64,000 nucleotides of DNA from Roseomonas sp. KE2513 (GTDB lineage Bacteria; Pseudomonadota; Alphaproteobacteria; Acetobacterales; Acetobacteraceae), in assembly GCF_016107305.1 (NCBI RefSeq), contig NZ_RCVR01000001.1, positions 372,001-436,000 of the forward strand. The letters run 5' to 3'. Each line of letters begins with the position of its first letter. Position 1 is the first letter of the stretch. Positions 8,014-17,454 of this stretch are shown piece by piece. The position numbers and the translations under genes were made by a program. The notes beneath the pieces are model-generated. The model was not told where the DNA came from. It did no database searches and worked only from the letters and a program-made list of their open reading frames with translations.

Positions 8014-8841
8014 ATGACGCCGTCGAGCCCCGAAGCCCTCGCCGCATCCGTGCCGGACGGCGCGCTGCTGGCTCTGCCGCCCGACAACTCCCTTCCCTCC
8101 GTCGCGCTGGCCAGGGCGCTGGTCCGGCGGGGCGCGCGCGGGCTGCGGTTGCTGGGCGTGCCCGTCTCCGGCTTCGCGACGGACCTGCTGATCGGCGCGG
8201 GCTGCGTGGCGGAGGTGGAGACGAGCGCCGTCTCCCTCGGCGAGGCTGGCTTCGCTCCGCGCTTCTCGGCCGCCGTGCGGGCGGGAAGCATCGTCGTGCG
8301 GGACGCGACCTGCCCGGCCATCCACACCATGCTCCAGGCCGCCGAGAAGGGCGTGCCGTTCATGCCGCTGCGCGGGGTGATCGGCAGCGATATCCTGGCG
8401 CACCGGCCGGACTGGCGGGTCGTGCAGAACCCGATGTCCGAGGCGCCGGACCTGATCCTGCTGGTGCCGGCCCTGCAGCCGGAAGTGGCCGCCATCCACG
8501 CCGTGATGGCGGACGAGGCGGGCAATCTCTGGGTGGGGCGGCGGCGGGAGCTTGCGACTCTTGCCCATGCCTCCCGCAGGCTGCTGGCGACGGTCGAGCG
8601 CGTGGTGCCCGGTAACCTGCTGGAGGACGAGCGCCTGGCCGCCGGCACCATCTCGGCCACCTATGTCGAGGCCTTTGCCGTGGCGGAGCGCGGGGCACAT
8701 CCGGTCGCGCTGCTCGACGAGTACGGCTTCGATGCCGCCTATGTCGCCGCCTATGCCCGCGCCGCGCGGACGGAGGAAGGCTTCCGGGCGTGGGTGGACG
8801 AGCATGTATTCGCCCAGGCCGCCCGGATCGCCGCCGAATGA
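8014..8841 (+). CDS. CoA-transferase subunit A (glutaconate CoA-transferase-like)
   Basis: This 275-residue protein resembles the alpha subunit of class I acyl-CoA:carboxylate CoA-transferases (GctA/IpdA-like). It has the Ala/Leu-rich N-terminal Rossmann-like half, the FMPLRGVIGSDIL region near residue 112 that resembles the family, and a C-terminal ATYVEAFAVAERGAHP stretch. An SD (GGAGGAACC) precedes the ATG. It overlaps the subunit B gene by 4 bp, so the two are likely made in equal amounts. The acid substrate is unknown. Confidence 0.85.
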   Translation: MTPSSPEALAASVPDGALLALPPDNSLPSVALARALVRRGARGLRLLGVPVSGFATDLLIGAGCVAEVETSAVSLGEAGFAPRFSAAVRAGSIVVRDATCPAIHTMLQAAEKGVPFMPLRGVIGSDILAHRPDWRVVQNPMSEAPDLILLVPALQPEVAAIHAVMADEAGNLWVGRRRELATLAHASRRLLATVERVVPGNLLEDERLAAGTISATYVEAFAVAERGAHPVALLDEYGFDAAYVAAYARAARTEEGFRAWVDEHVFAQAARIAAE

Positions 8842-9590
8842 GTGCGGTGCAGCCCGAGGAGCGGCTGGCGGCGGCGCTGGCGCGGCTCATTCTCGACCCC
8901 TCGGCGCCACCCGCACGCCACATCGCGGTCGGTGCGGCCTCCCCCATCCCGGCGGCGGCCTGCTGGCTGGTCGCGAAGTCCGGTCACCCCGTGCGGCTTT
9001 CCCTTCTGCACAAGCGCTCGGGCAATCCCTTCACCGAAGGGTCGCGGGAGCTGTTCGACCTCACCGGGCAGGGGCGGATCGACCTCTTCTTTCTCGGCGG
9101 CGGGCAGATCGACGGGGGGGCGAGCCTCAACCTCATCGGCACCGGGGAATGGCCGGGCGACGCGGTGCGGTTTCCCGGCAGCTTCGGCTCCGCCTTCATG
9201 TACCTCATGACACCGCGCACGATCCTCTTCCGCGAGGAGCACTCGCCGCGCGTGCTGGTGCCGCATGTGGACCATGTCTCGGCCCCCGGCACCTCTCCGC
9301 CCGAGGTGTTCCGGCGCGGCACGGCGCAGGCGCTGGTGACGGGGCGCTGCGTGTTCCGCTTCGACGCCCAGCGGGCGCGCTTCGTGCTGGAGAGCGTCCA
9401 TCCCGGGGAGAGCCTCGCCTCGATCCGCACTGAGACGGGCTTCGACTTCGATGCGCCGGCCGAGGTGCCGGTGACGCCCGATCCCACCGAGGCGGAGTTG
9501 GCCCTGCTGCGCGGCCCGGTCTGCGACGAGATGGCGGAGACCTATCCCGATTTCTGCGCCCGCGTCTGGGGCCGCGCTGCCGCGGCCTGA
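8838..9590 (+). CDS. CoA-transferase subunit B (glutaconate CoA-transferase-like)
   Basis: This 250-residue partner of the upstream subunit A has the beta-subunit layout: an N-terminal LAAALARLI stretch, the Gly-rich LFFLGGGQIDGGASLNLIGTG loop near residues 83-104, and a C-terminal EVPVTPDPTEAELALLR. In class I CoA-transferases the beta chain carries the catalytic Glu that forms the CoA-thioester; I cannot place that residue with certainty here. The ATG overlaps the subunit A stop (ATGA). It is followed after 57 bp by tarD, with a good SD between. Confidence 0.82.
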   Translation: MSAVQPEERLAAALARLILDPSAPPARHIAVGAASPIPAAACWLVAKSGHPVRLSLLHKRSGNPFTEGSRELFDLTGQGRIDLFFLGGGQIDGGASLNLIGTGEWPGDAVRFPGSFGSAFMYLMTPRTILFREEHSPRVLVPHVDHVSAPGTSPPEVFRRGTAQALVTGRCVFRFDAQRARFVLESVHPGESLASIRTETGFDFDAPAEVPVTPDPTEAELALLRGPVCDEMAETYPDFCARVWGRAAAA

Positions 9591-9647
9591 CCTTGGCGCG
9601 GCGCGGCGCCCGGCCCATGGTGCGCACCGCTTACCGGAGGACCGCCC

Positions 9648-10808
9648 ATGCGCATCGTGGACCTGAAGGAGGTGACGGCGCCGATCGCCTCCTCCATCGC
9701 CAACGCCTATATCGACTTCAGCAAGATGACCCTCTCGCTCGTCGCGGTGGTGACGGACGTGGTGAGGGACGGCCGGCGGGTGGTGGGCTACGGCTTCAAC
9801 TCCAATGGCCGCTACGGCCAGGGCGGGCTGATCCGGGAACGCTTCGCGCCCCGCCTGCTGGAGGCGCCGCCGGAATCCCTCCTGAACGACGCCGGCGACA
9901 ACCTGGATCCGGAACGGATCTGGGCCACCCTGATGAAGAACGAGAAGCCGGGCGGGCACGGGGAGCGGTCCGTGGCGGTCGGCACGATCGACATGGCGGT
10001 GTGGGATGCCGTGGCGAAGATCGCCGGCAAGCCGCTCTTCCGGCTGCTGGCGGAACGGCACGGGCGGGAGGCCGATCCGCGCGTCTTCGTCTACGCGGCC
10101 GGCGGCTACTACTATCCGGGCAAGGGGATCGAGCAGCTGCGGGCGGAGATGCGCAGCTATCTCGACCGCGGCTACTCCGTCGTGAAGATGAAGATCGGCA
10201 ACGGCATCGCCGAGGACCGCCCGCGGATCGAGGGCGTGCTGAAGGAGCTGGACGGCAAGGCGCAGTTGGCGGTGGACGCGAACGGCCGCCTCGGGCTCGA
10301 GGACGCCATCGCCTACGCCAAGATGCTCCGCGACTACCCGCTCTTCTGGTACGAGGAGGCGGGCGACCCGCTGGACTACGCGCTCCAGGCCGCGCTGGCG
10401 GAGTTCTACCCCGGGCCGATGGCGACCGGCGAGAACCTGTTCAGCCACCAGGACGCCCGCAACCTGCTGCGCTACGGCGGGATGCGCCCGGACAGGGACT
10501 GGCTGCAATTCGACTGCGCCCTCTCCTACGGCCTCTGCGAGTACCAGCGCACGCTGAAGGAGCTTTCGATCGCAGGCTGGTCGCCCTCCCGCTGCATCCC
10601 GCATGGCGGGCACCAGATGTCGCTGAACATCGCGGCCGGGCTGGGGCTGGGCGGCAACGAGAGCTACCCGGACCTTTTCCAGCCCTATGGCGGCTTCCCC
10701 GACGGCGTGCGGGTGGAGGGCGGCTACATCACCATGCCCGACCTGCCCGGCATCGGCTTCGAGGGCAAGTCGGACCTGATCAAGGTGATGCGGGACCTCG
10801 CGGCCTGA
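9648..10808 (+). CDS. tarD: D(-)-tartrate dehydratase, enolase superfamily
   Basis: This 386-residue protein matches my memory of the Bradyrhizobium TarD family almost throughout. TarD dehydrates D-tartrate to oxaloacetate using Mg2+. Visible residues fit the family: the KMK motif at 180-182 (general base Lys182), metal ligands Asp210 (VDANGR), Glu236 and Glu262 (GEN), and the general acid His319 (IPHGGH). The segments NAYIDFSKMT and GHGERSVAVGTIDMAVWDA are diagnostic. It has a clear SD (CGGAGG). The CoA-transferase pair upstream hints at wider use of hydroxy-acids, but that link is inference. Confidence 0.9.
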   Translation: MRIVDLKEVTAPIASSIANAYIDFSKMTLSLVAVVTDVVRDGRRVVGYGFNSNGRYGQGGLIRERFAPRLLEAPPESLLNDAGDNLDPERIWATLMKNEKPGGHGERSVAVGTIDMAVWDAVAKIAGKPLFRLLAERHGREADPRVFVYAAGGYYYPGKGIEQLRAEMRSYLDRGYSVVKMKIGNGIAEDRPRIEGVLKELDGKAQLAVDANGRLGLEDAIAYAKMLRDYPLFWYEEAGDPLDYALQAALAEFYPGPMATGENLFSHQDARNLLRYGGMRPDRDWLQFDCALSYGLCEYQRTLKELSIAGWSPSRCIPHGGHQMSLNIAAGLGLGGNESYPDLFQPYGGFPDGVRVEGGYITMPDLPGIGFEGKSDLIKVMRDLAA

Positions 10809-10833
10809 GAGGGATGCGCCCGGCGGCGAGGCG

Positions 10834-11874
10834 TCAGGTCTTCCAGGCCTCCATCGTCGCCCGGGCGCATTCGTGCATGACGGTAAGGGCCCGTGCCGTG
10901 GTGTCCGCGCCGATCACGAAAGGGTTGCGCCCCGCGGACGGCATGGCCGCCAGCTTCGTGATCGCCTCGTCATAGCCGGCGTGGTTGGAGATGAAGACGT
11001 CCACGTTCCGTTGGCGGGCGATGTCTCGGAGGCGGGCGGTGGCGTCGATGTAGCCCTGCAGGCGCTCCATCCGGTCGGGCTGCGCCCCGAAGTTGAAGGC
11101 GGTGCCGCCCCAGAGCAGCGCCCGGTGCTCCTGCCCGCCCTGCCGGACGGTGAAGAGAAGGGAGATCGTGCCCCTGGTATGGCCCGGCGTCACCAGCACC
11201 TCGACGGCGGTGTCGCCCAGGGTGATCCGGTCTCCGTCATTCACCGCGACGTCCCGCTGGGGCGGGCGGCCCCATTCCGGCGCGTCAAATTCCAGCTTCG
11301 TCGCCATCATCGTCCAGTCGGTCTCGGACGCGACGATCTTCGGCGAGGCGACGCGCTTCACCCAGCCGGCGCCGCCGTAGTGATCACCGTGGCCGTGGGT
11401 GATGACCAGATACCGGATCTGCGCGGGGTCCAGGCCGAGGCGGCGCATGCCCCCGCCGATGACGCGCTCCGCCTCGTCGTCGTTGTTCAGGGCGTCGATC
11501 AGGATCAGCCCGTCGGAGGTGCGGATGATCCAGGCGCTGACCCAGCGGGCCCCCACGTAGAACAGGTTATCGAAGGCCTGGCCCGGCGGCGGCACGGGCT
11601 GGTTGATGAGCGGGCCGAGATTGACCTGCGGGGCGGCCGGAGGCGTGAGCGCGGTGTTGCCCAGCCGGAGATAGGCGCCGAGATCATTGCCGGCCGCCTC
11701 CTTGGCGAGGTCCAGGTGGCGCTGCACCGCCGGCGGGACGGCGGCGCCGGCCGGCAGGGCGGGAAGCGCCAGCGCGGCGCAGCACGCGCAGCCCAGCGCC
11801 AGGAAGCGCCGCCGCCCGGGCTCGACCGCCTCCGCCCGCAGGGTTGTCCTCTCGGTTCTACGCCAGAAAGACAT
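10834..11874 (-). CDS. Exported metallo-beta-lactamase-fold hydrolase
   Basis: This 346-residue protein starts with a twin-arginine leader (GRRRFLALGCACCAALALPALPAGA), so it is probably exported to the periplasm. It carries the zinc-binding HGHGDH motif at residues 160-165, a downstream TPGHTRGT histidine motif, and a late SNHAGYDEA stretch with the last ligand. This resembles subclass B3-type or related MBL hydrolases. The start at 11874 is the ATG that places the RR motif at residues 21-23. It is convergent with tarD and divergent from the CaiB-type gene. The substrate is unknown, and a beta-lactamase role is possible but not shown. Confidence 0.88.
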   Translation of the reverse strand: MSFWRRTERTTLRAEAVEPGRRRFLALGCACCAALALPALPAGAAVPPAVQRHLDLAKEAAGNDLGAYLRLGNTALTPPAAPQVNLGPLINQPVPPPGQAFDNLFYVGARWVSAWIIRTSDGLILIDALNNDDEAERVIGGGMRRLGLDPAQIRYLVITHGHGDHYGGAGWVKRVASPKIVASETDWTMMATKLEFDAPEWGRPPQRDVAVNDGDRITLGDTAVEVLVTPGHTRGTISLLFTVRQGGQEHRALLWGGTAFNFGAQPDRMERLQGYIDATARLRDIARQRNVDVFISNHAGYDEAITKLAAMPSAGRNPFVIGADTTARALTVMHECARATMEAWKT

Positions 11875-12003
11875 CGTCTCGCTCCCTCTCCCTGTGGGGA
11901 AGAGAAGGCTCCTGCACGGGAACTGTAAAGGATGTGCGATTCTCCGGGGCGGCCTTGAGCGCCGCGCCGGGCGGGGGCAGAAACAGGGCACGGAGGAAGA
12001 ACC

Positions 12004-13242
12004 ATGACCGACGCGCTGCCGACCGCCGAAACCGGAGCGGATTCCCGCGCCGTGAGCCCTGGCGCCCTGGCCGGGATAAGGGTGATCGACCTCACGCGGG
12101 TTCTCGGCGGACCCTACTGCACCATGATCCTCTCGGATCACGGGGCGGAGGTGATCAAGATCGAGCCGCCCCAGGGCGACGAGGTCCGCGCCTGGGGTCC
12201 GCCCTTCCTGGATGGCACCGCCAGCTACTTCCTCGGCGTGAACCGCAACAAGCGGAGCATCGCGCTCGATCTCTCCAAGCCCGAGGGGCGGGAAGTCCTG
12301 CTGCGCCTGCTGGAGGGCGCGGACGTGCTGGTGGAGAACTACAAGCCCGGCAGCATGGAGAAGTGGGGCATCGGCTACGACAAGCTGAGCGAGCGCTTCC
12401 CCCGCTTGGTGCACTGCCGCGTCTCCGGCTTCGGCGCCACGGGGCCGCTCGGCGGGCTGCCCGGGTATGACGCCATCGTGCAGGCGATGGTCGGGCTGAT
12501 GTCCATCAACGGGGAGCCCGGCAGCGGGCCGCTGCGGATGGGAACGCCCGTGGTGGACCTCGCGACCGGCCTCTACTCCACCATCGGCATCCTCATGGCG
12601 CTGCAGGAGCGGGAGCGCTCCGGGCGCGGGCAGTATGTCGACATGACGCTGCACGATTGCGGCATGGCGCTGCTGCATCCGCAGGCGGCGAATCACTTCC
12701 TCAACGGCAAGCGCCCGGCGGCCACGGGCAACCCGCACCCGAACATCTCCCCCTACTCGAAGTTCCGCACGGCGACCTGCGAGATCTTCGTCGCCTGCGG
12801 GAACGAGCCCGCCTGGCGGAAGTTCTGCGGCTTTCTGGGGCTGGAGCATCTGGTGGACGATCCGCGCTTCGCCACCAACGGGGACCGCGTGGTGAACCGC
12901 GCAGACCTCGACACTGTCCTGGCCGCCCGACTCCATACGGAGGATGGGCACGCGCTCTGTGACCGGATGCTCAAGGCCGGGCTGCCCGCCGGGCCAGTGC
13001 TGTTCGTGGACGAAGCCGTGGCCGCGCCCCACACGGCCGCGCGGAACATGGTGGCCGAGATCGGCGAGTTCCGCGCGCTGAACACGCCTATCAAGCTCTC
13101 GCGCACGCCCGGCGGCGCCCGCGCCGTGCCGCCCGCCTTCAACGAGCACGGCGAGGAGGTGCTGCTGGCCGCCGGCTACACGGCGGAGGAGGTCGCCGAG
13201 CTGCGCGAGAAGGGCATCCTCGTCGCGACGCCGCGGGGTTAG
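12004..13242 (+). CDS. CaiB/BaiF-family CoA-transferase (class III)
   Basis: This 412-residue class III CoA-transferase moves CoA between acyl-CoA and a free acid. The N-terminal GIRVIDLTRVLGGPYCTMILSDHGAEVIKIE is the family hallmark. The NRNKRSIALDL and LVENYKPGSMEKWGIGYD segments follow, and VVDLATGLYS near residue 184 supplies the catalytic Asp. It could act as formyl-, succinyl- or another acyl-CoA transferase. An SD (CGGAGGAAGA) precedes the ATG. The gene converges on pssA with a 4-bp overlap of the two 3' ends. Confidence 0.92.
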   Translation: MTDALPTAETGADSRAVSPGALAGIRVIDLTRVLGGPYCTMILSDHGAEVIKIEPPQGDEVRAWGPPFLDGTASYFLGVNRNKRSIALDLSKPEGREVLLRLLEGADVLVENYKPGSMEKWGIGYDKLSERFPRLVHCRVSGFGATGPLGGLPGYDAIVQAMVGLMSINGEPGSGPLRMGTPVVDLATGLYSTIGILMALQERERSGRGQYVDMTLHDCGMALLHPQAANHFLNGKRPAATGNPHPNISPYSKFRTATCEIFVACGNEPAWRKFCGFLGLEHLVDDPRFATNGDRVVNRADLDTVLAARLHTEDGHALCDRMLKAGLPAGPVLFVDEAVAAPHTAARNMVAEIGEFRALNTPIKLSRTPGGARAVPPAFNEHGEEVLLAAGYTAEEVAELREKGILVATPRG

Positions 13243-14111
13243 GGCCCGGTCAGGGGCACGGCCGGGCTGAGCTCCTCGCCCGGCTGCTCCATCCGCGCCC
13301 TCGCCCGCTGGTAGGAGCGGAAGGAGAGCGGGATCATCGCCGCATAGGCCAGACCGGCCGCGGCGATGGCCGCCCAGGGCTCCGCGACCAGCAGCGCGAC
13401 GTAGCCGGCGGCCCCGAGCAGCAGAGGCAGTACCGCCTTGCGGGGTACCTTGTAGTTCTTGAACGACCAGGTTGGCAGGGTGCTGACCAGCAGCCCCGCG
13501 ACGACCACCAGCACGAGGGCCGAGAAGACGGGGTGACGGATGGCGCCCGCGAGGCCGGTCCAGCCCCAGCCCTCGAAGGTCAGGGCGGCAAAAACCGGGA
13601 AAAGCGCCAGGCCAGCCCCGGCCGGAGCTGGCACGCCCGTGAAGAAGCCCGGCGGGCGCGGCGTAGCCCCGGGTTGGAGCGGTGCGTCGATCGCCGCGTT
13701 GAAGCGCGCGAGGCGCAGCGCCATGCAGGCGGCGAAGAGAAGGCAGGGGATGAAGCCGAAGCCCCTGGCGTCGTGCAGCGTCCAGAGGAAGAGGATGAAG
13801 GCGGGCGCCACGCCGAAGCAGAGGAAGTCCGAGAGGCTGTCGAACTCCGCCCCGAAGCGGGAGGTGGCCTTCAGCAGCCGCGCCAGCCGACCGTCGATCC
13901 CGTCGATGATGGCCGCGACCACGATCAGGGTGACCGCCAGCTCCCATCGGCTATCGAGGGCGAAGCGGATCGCCGTCATGCCCGCGCAGAGGCCGACCAT
14001 CGTGAGGATGTTCGGCAGTAGCCGGTTGAAGGACAGGCCGGGCAGCCGGCCGGAGCCCTTTGGCCGGAACCGCTGAGGGGCGAAGCGGAACCGGCGCGGC
14101 GGCGTGCCCAT
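13239..14111 (-). CDS. pssA: CDP-diacylglycerol--serine O-phosphatidyltransferase
   Basis: This 290-residue inner-membrane enzyme makes phosphatidylserine from CDP-diacylglycerol and serine. The CDP-alcohol phosphotransferase signature is intact: DGIDGRLARLLKATSRFGAEFDSLSD, with the four Asp residues at the right spacing. About eight hydrophobic helices follow the basic N-terminus. It lies 6 bp downstream of psd on the same strand, so the two consecutive steps of phosphatidylethanolamine synthesis are co-transcribed, as in many alphaproteobacteria. Confidence 0.95.
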   Translation of the reverse strand: MGTPPRRFRFAPQRFRPKGSGRLPGLSFNRLLPNILTMVGLCAGMTAIRFALDSRWELAVTLIVVAAIIDGIDGRLARLLKATSRFGAEFDSLSDFLCFGVAPAFILFLWTLHDARGFGFIPCLLFAACMALRLARFNAAIDAPLQPGATPRPPGFFTGVPAPAGAGLALFPVFAALTFEGWGWTGLAGAIRHPVFSALVLVVVAGLLVSTLPTWSFKNYKVPRKAVLPLLLGAAGYVALLVAEPWAAIAAAGLAYAAMIPLSFRSYQRARARMEQPGEELSPAVPLTGP

Positions 14112-14117
14112 GCGCCG

Positions 14118-14816
14118 TCAGGCCCGGATGGGGGTGGCGACGGGGGCGGCGAGGTCGGCGATGATCGTCTCGCCACCGATCATCGTCTGGCCCACCTCCA
14201 CCAGCGGGCGCACGCCCTCGGGCAGGTAGAGGTCCGTGCGGCTGCCGAAGCGGATGATGCCGAAGCGCTCGCCCGTGCGGACGCGGCTGCCCTCGCGCAC
14301 GTCGCAGAGGATGCGGCGGGCGATGAGGCCCGCGATCTGCACCACCGCGATGTCGCGCCCATCCGTCATGCGGATGGCCAAGGCGTTGCGCTCGTTGTCC
14401 ACGCTCGCCTTGTCCAGGGAGGCATTGACGAAGGCGCCGTGGCGATAGGCGATGCGGGTGACGGTGCCGTCGATCGGAACCCGGTTCACGTGCACGTCGA
14501 GCACCGAGAGGAAGATCGCCACCCGCCAGCGGGCGGCCGGGCCGAGGCCCAATTCCTCCGGCGGCACCGCGGGCTCGACCGAAACCACGTGCCCGTCGGC
14601 GGGTGCGATGAAGAGGCCTGGGCGGGTCGGCGTCACGCGCTCGGGGTCCCGGAAAAAATAGAGGCAGAAGCCGGTGAAGGCCGCACCGAGCCAGAAGAGC
14701 CAGCTTCCAAGGATGGCGCCCCCGATCACGGCAACGCCGGCACCGCCGATGAGGAAGGGGCGCCCCGCCGGATGCGGCGGCGCGATGACGAGGCGCAGGC
14801 TGTGCCCGAGTGACAT
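14118..14816 (-). CDS. psd: Phosphatidylserine decarboxylase (short form)
   Basis: This 232-residue proenzyme converts phosphatidylserine to phosphatidylethanolamine. The processing site Gly191-Ser192 in the [10 protein letters not shown] context would yield the small alpha chain with the pyruvoyl group. Earlier family motifs are the YFFRDPER stretch, PADGHV, and the [13 protein letters not shown] region. N-terminal hydrophobic segments anchor it to the inner membrane. It is the first gene of the psd-pssA pair. Confidence 0.95.
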   Translation of the reverse strand: MSLGHSLRLVIAPPHPAGRPFLIGGAGVAVIGGAILGSWLFWLGAAFTGFCLYFFRDPERVTPTRPGLFIAPADGHVVSVEPAVPPEELGLGPAARWRVAIFLSVLDVHVNRVPIDGTVTRIAYRHGAFVNASLDKASVDNERNALAIRMTDGRDIAVVQIAGLIARRILCDVREGSRVRTGERFGIIRFGSRTDLYLPEGVRPLVEVGQTMIGGETIIADLAAPVATPIRA

Positions 14817-14909
14817 GATGATCCAGGAGATGGGGGACAGGGAGCGGACGAGTGCGCGTTATGGTTTCTCCCGCCCGCCCGGACAACCCTGAAGCGCGGC
14901 CGCCCCGCC

Positions 14910-15974
14910 TCAGTCCGTGAGCGGCAGGGTGAGGACTTGGCCGGGGAAGATCCGGTCGGGATGGCGGATCCCCTCCCGGTTGGCGCTGAGGATCACGGTA
15001 TAGCGCGCCCCGCGGCCGTAGCTGTCGCGGGCGATACGCCAGAGGTTGTGCCCTGGCTGGACCACCAGGCGGCCCTCGCGGAGGACGCCGGGGGGAAGGA
15101 ACTCGCGCTCGAAGGCCACCTGGATCCGCCCCGCCGGGGCCGCGCGGCCAGTGCGCGCCAATTCCTCCACCCGGAGGATGTGCTGGCCCGCCACCGGCGG
15201 CTCCTCGAGGCCCAGGGACCAGCGGCCGGTCTCGTTGGCCGCGGTGTCCCCGAGGTGTCGGTCATCAGCATAGACGCGAAGCCGCGCGCCGGGCGGGGCG
15301 GTGCCGGCTAAAACCATGCCGCCTGCCTCGTCATAGTCCAGCACGTCGAGCCCGAGCGCCACGGGCCCGGCCGAGGGGGAAAGGCGGCGCGGGGCCGCGG
15401 CGCCGATCGGGGGGAGGAGGAGCACGAGGGAGGGCGGCGCCGCCGATCCAGGGTCGGACGGCGCGGTGGCCGGCAAGCTGGCTAATGGCGGTTCCAGCCG
15501 GGCCGGGCCCACCACGAGCACGGTGTCCGGGCCTCGCAGCTCCTCACCGCCGGGGAGGCGCGAGCGGAGCGACAACTCGCGCGGGCCGCCGGCGAGGGGC
15601 TCCGGCGGAAGGATGACCCATTCCCCGCGCCCGTCCGCGCGGGCGCGGCCGATCTCCTCACCGCCATCGAGGAGCACCACCTCCGCCCCCGGGGAGGAGC
15701 GGCCCGCCGTCACGGCCATCCCGCGGGTGCCTAGGCGAACCACGTCGAAGCGGGGCAGCTCGGCGGCAGGACGGGGCACCGGCTCGGCCATGGCATCGGC
15801 GGGCAAGGGCCGGGTGGCCGGTGCGGGAGGCGCGCCCGCGGACATGCGCGAGTCTGCGCCCGGCCAGCGCCAGGGCGCAGCCCCCGGCTGTTCACCCGAT
15901 GCGTGATAGGCCCCTGCCGCCAGGGCGGCGAGAACCGCCGCGCCGGCGACTCGCAGGCGCGCTGCTCTTGTCAT
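14910..15974 (-). CDS. LysM-domain protein, probably exported
   Basis: This 354-residue protein has an N-terminal hydrophobic segment (LRVAGAAVLAALAAGAYHA) that serves as an anchor or signal, a Pro/Ala-rich linker, repeated Ig-like modules (GTRGMAVTAGRSSPGAEVVLLDGG; LAGTAPPGARLRVYADD), and a C-terminal LysM domain (VVQPGHNLWRIARDSYG through FPGQVLTLP). This layout is typical of periplasmic peptidoglycan-binding proteins of Rhodospirillales. I chose the ATG at 15974, 15 codons inside the longest frame, because the hydrophobic segment then lies at the N-terminus. Confidence 0.85.
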   Translation of the reverse strand: MTRAARLRVAGAAVLAALAAGAYHASGEQPGAAPWRWPGADSRMSAGAPPAPATRPLPADAMAEPVPRPAAELPRFDVVRLGTRGMAVTAGRSSPGAEVVLLDGGEEIGRARADGRGEWVILPPEPLAGGPRELSLRSRLPGGEELRGPDTVLVVGPARLEPPLASLPATAPSDPGSAAPPSLVLLLPPIGAAAPRRLSPSAGPVALGLDVLDYDEAGGMVLAGTAPPGARLRVYADDRHLGDTAANETGRWSLGLEEPPVAGQHILRVEELARTGRAAPAGRIQVAFEREFLPPGVLREGRLVVQPGHNLWRIARDSYGRGARYTVILSANREGIRHPDRIFPGQVLTLPLTD

Positions 15975-16113
15975 GGGCACGCAACTAAGCCGCGCGCCCC
16001 GGCCCCCACAAGGGCGCATCCGAGGCCGCCCCCGCCCGTCGCGGCCAGGGGGCCTGGGCGAAGGCCCCTTACCCTCCCTATCCTTCCCTCGATGGTGGCG
16101 AACGGAGAGGCCG

Positions 16114-16803
16114 ATGGCGGAGCCGACGGAGCGGGCGCAGGGTCCGCTGGTGAAGGTGAAGGTCTGGGATGGCTGGATCCGGGCGGTGCACTGGGCCCTG
16201 GTTCTGCTGATCGGCTTCTCCTGGTGGGCCGCCGAGACCGAGCGCTACGAGTGGCACATGCTCTCGGGCGAGGTGATCCTGACGCTGCTGCTGTTCCGCC
16301 TCGGCTGGGGTATCGCCGGCTCCGATACGGCGCGCTTCACGCGCTTCCTCCGCTCCCCGATGGAGGGGTTTCGCCACCTACGCCATCTCACACGGCGCGA
16401 GCCGGACACGGAGATCGGGCACAACGCCGCCGGGGGGTGGATGGTGCTGGTCATGCTGCTCGTGCTGCTGACCCAGGCGGTGTCCGGCCTCTTCACCGAT
16501 GACGGCATCCTGACGAAGGGGCCGCTCGCGCGCAGTGTCTCCGGCGCCACGGCGGACACGGCGCGGAGCATCCACCTGATCAACTTCGACCTCATTCTCG
16601 TGCTTGTCGCGCTGCACGTGCTGGTGGTGCTCGCCTATGCGGGGCTGAAGCGGCACGACCTCGTGCGGCCGATGGTCACGGGCTTCAAGCGCGTGCCAGC
16701 GGCTCTGGCCGCGCGGGCGCCGCGCCTGGGCAATCCCTGGCTTGCCCTGGCGCTGCTGGCTGTCGCCGCAGGCGTCGTGACGATGATCGCGCGCCAGGGT
16801 TAG
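16114..16803 (+). CDS. Cytochrome b561-type membrane protein
   Basis: This 229-residue protein has four membrane helices and paired heme-ligand histidines, in VWDGWIRAVHW, the WHMLSGEV region, SIHLINFDL and LVALHVLVV. It fits the Ni,Fe-hydrogenase/cytochrome b561 family that binds two b hemes and passes electrons between the quinone pool and periplasmic c-type cytochromes. The ATG at 16114 gives the usual short N-terminus. A cytochrome c-prime gene lies convergently 29 bp away, a common pairing. Confidence 0.9.
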   Translation: MAEPTERAQGPLVKVKVWDGWIRAVHWALVLLIGFSWWAAETERYEWHMLSGEVILTLLLFRLGWGIAGSDTARFTRFLRSPMEGFRHLRHLTRREPDTEIGHNAAGGWMVLVMLLVLLTQAVSGLFTDDGILTKGPLARSVSGATADTARSIHLINFDLILVLVALHVLVVLAYAGLKRHDLVRPMVTGFKRVPAALAARAPRLGNPWLALALLAVAAGVVTMIARQG

Positions 16804-16832
16804 GGGAGGCGGGAGCCCCTCCCCCGCCCGAT

Positions 16833-17276
16833 TCAGCGACCGCGGAAGTTGCGGTGGCAGGCGCCGCAGGCACCACCCATGGCGCGGACGGCCTGGGCGG
16901 TCGCCGCCGCGTCGCCGCTGGCGGCGGCGTTGCGCAACGCGCCCGCGGCGTTCACGGCATTCGCCGCCGCCGCCTCGAAACCTGCGCGGTCCGCCCAGAC
17001 GCTCGGCAGTGCCTTCGAGCCGTTGTTGTCGGAGCCCGGCGGGAAGAGCGCGGGGAAGCCCGTGAAGAAGGCGATCAGGTCTTCGGTGCGCGGCACCGTC
17101 TCGCGCACGTTGCCGCCGGCGGAGGCCACGGGCGTGATCGCCTCCAGATGCCCCTGCATGCGCTTCAGTCCCTCTTTGCGGGTGGCGACGGAGTCTGACT
17201 GCGCGAGGGCCGCGCCGGCGCCGAGAAGCGACAGAACGGCAAGCAGAGCGGCGAGACGGGGCATACGATGCGGCAT
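16833..17276 (-). CDS. Cytochrome c-prime/c-556 family protein
   Basis: This 147-residue periplasmic heme protein has a signal peptide (MPRLAALLAVLSLLGAGAALAQ) and a four-helix-bundle body. The heme site CGACH lies 9 residues from the C-terminus, as in c-prime cytochromes. The ATG at 17276 is chosen because upstream in-frame sequence adds only basic residues before the signal peptide. It probably partners the cytochrome b561 encoded on the opposite strand. Confidence 0.9.
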   Translation of the reverse strand: MPHRMPRLAALLAVLSLLGAGAALAQSDSVATRKEGLKRMQGHLEAITPVASAGGNVRETVPRTEDLIAFFTGFPALFPPGSDNNGSKALPSVWADRAGFEAAAANAVNAAGALRNAAASGDAAATAQAVRAMGGACGACHRNFRGR

Positions 17277-17454
17277 GAGAACCTTCCGGGTTAGATGAAG
17301 GGAGCGTAACCGCCCCGGCGCCGCACGCACCCCGATTCGGTCGCCGATCCCGGCTTTTCACCCCGTTGCGACGGCCGTCGCGCGCCATCGTCACGCCTGC
17401 CCTTGCCGACATCCCGGCACGGCGCTATACGCCGCCGCCCGGACGCTGTCGTGA

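Noticed and set aside
10834-13947. A minus-strand open frame of over 1000 codons spanning the MBL-fold gene and the antisense of the CaiB-type and pssA genes
   Set aside because: Only its last 346 codons match a real protein; the rest is antisense to well-supported genes and is kept open by the high GC content.
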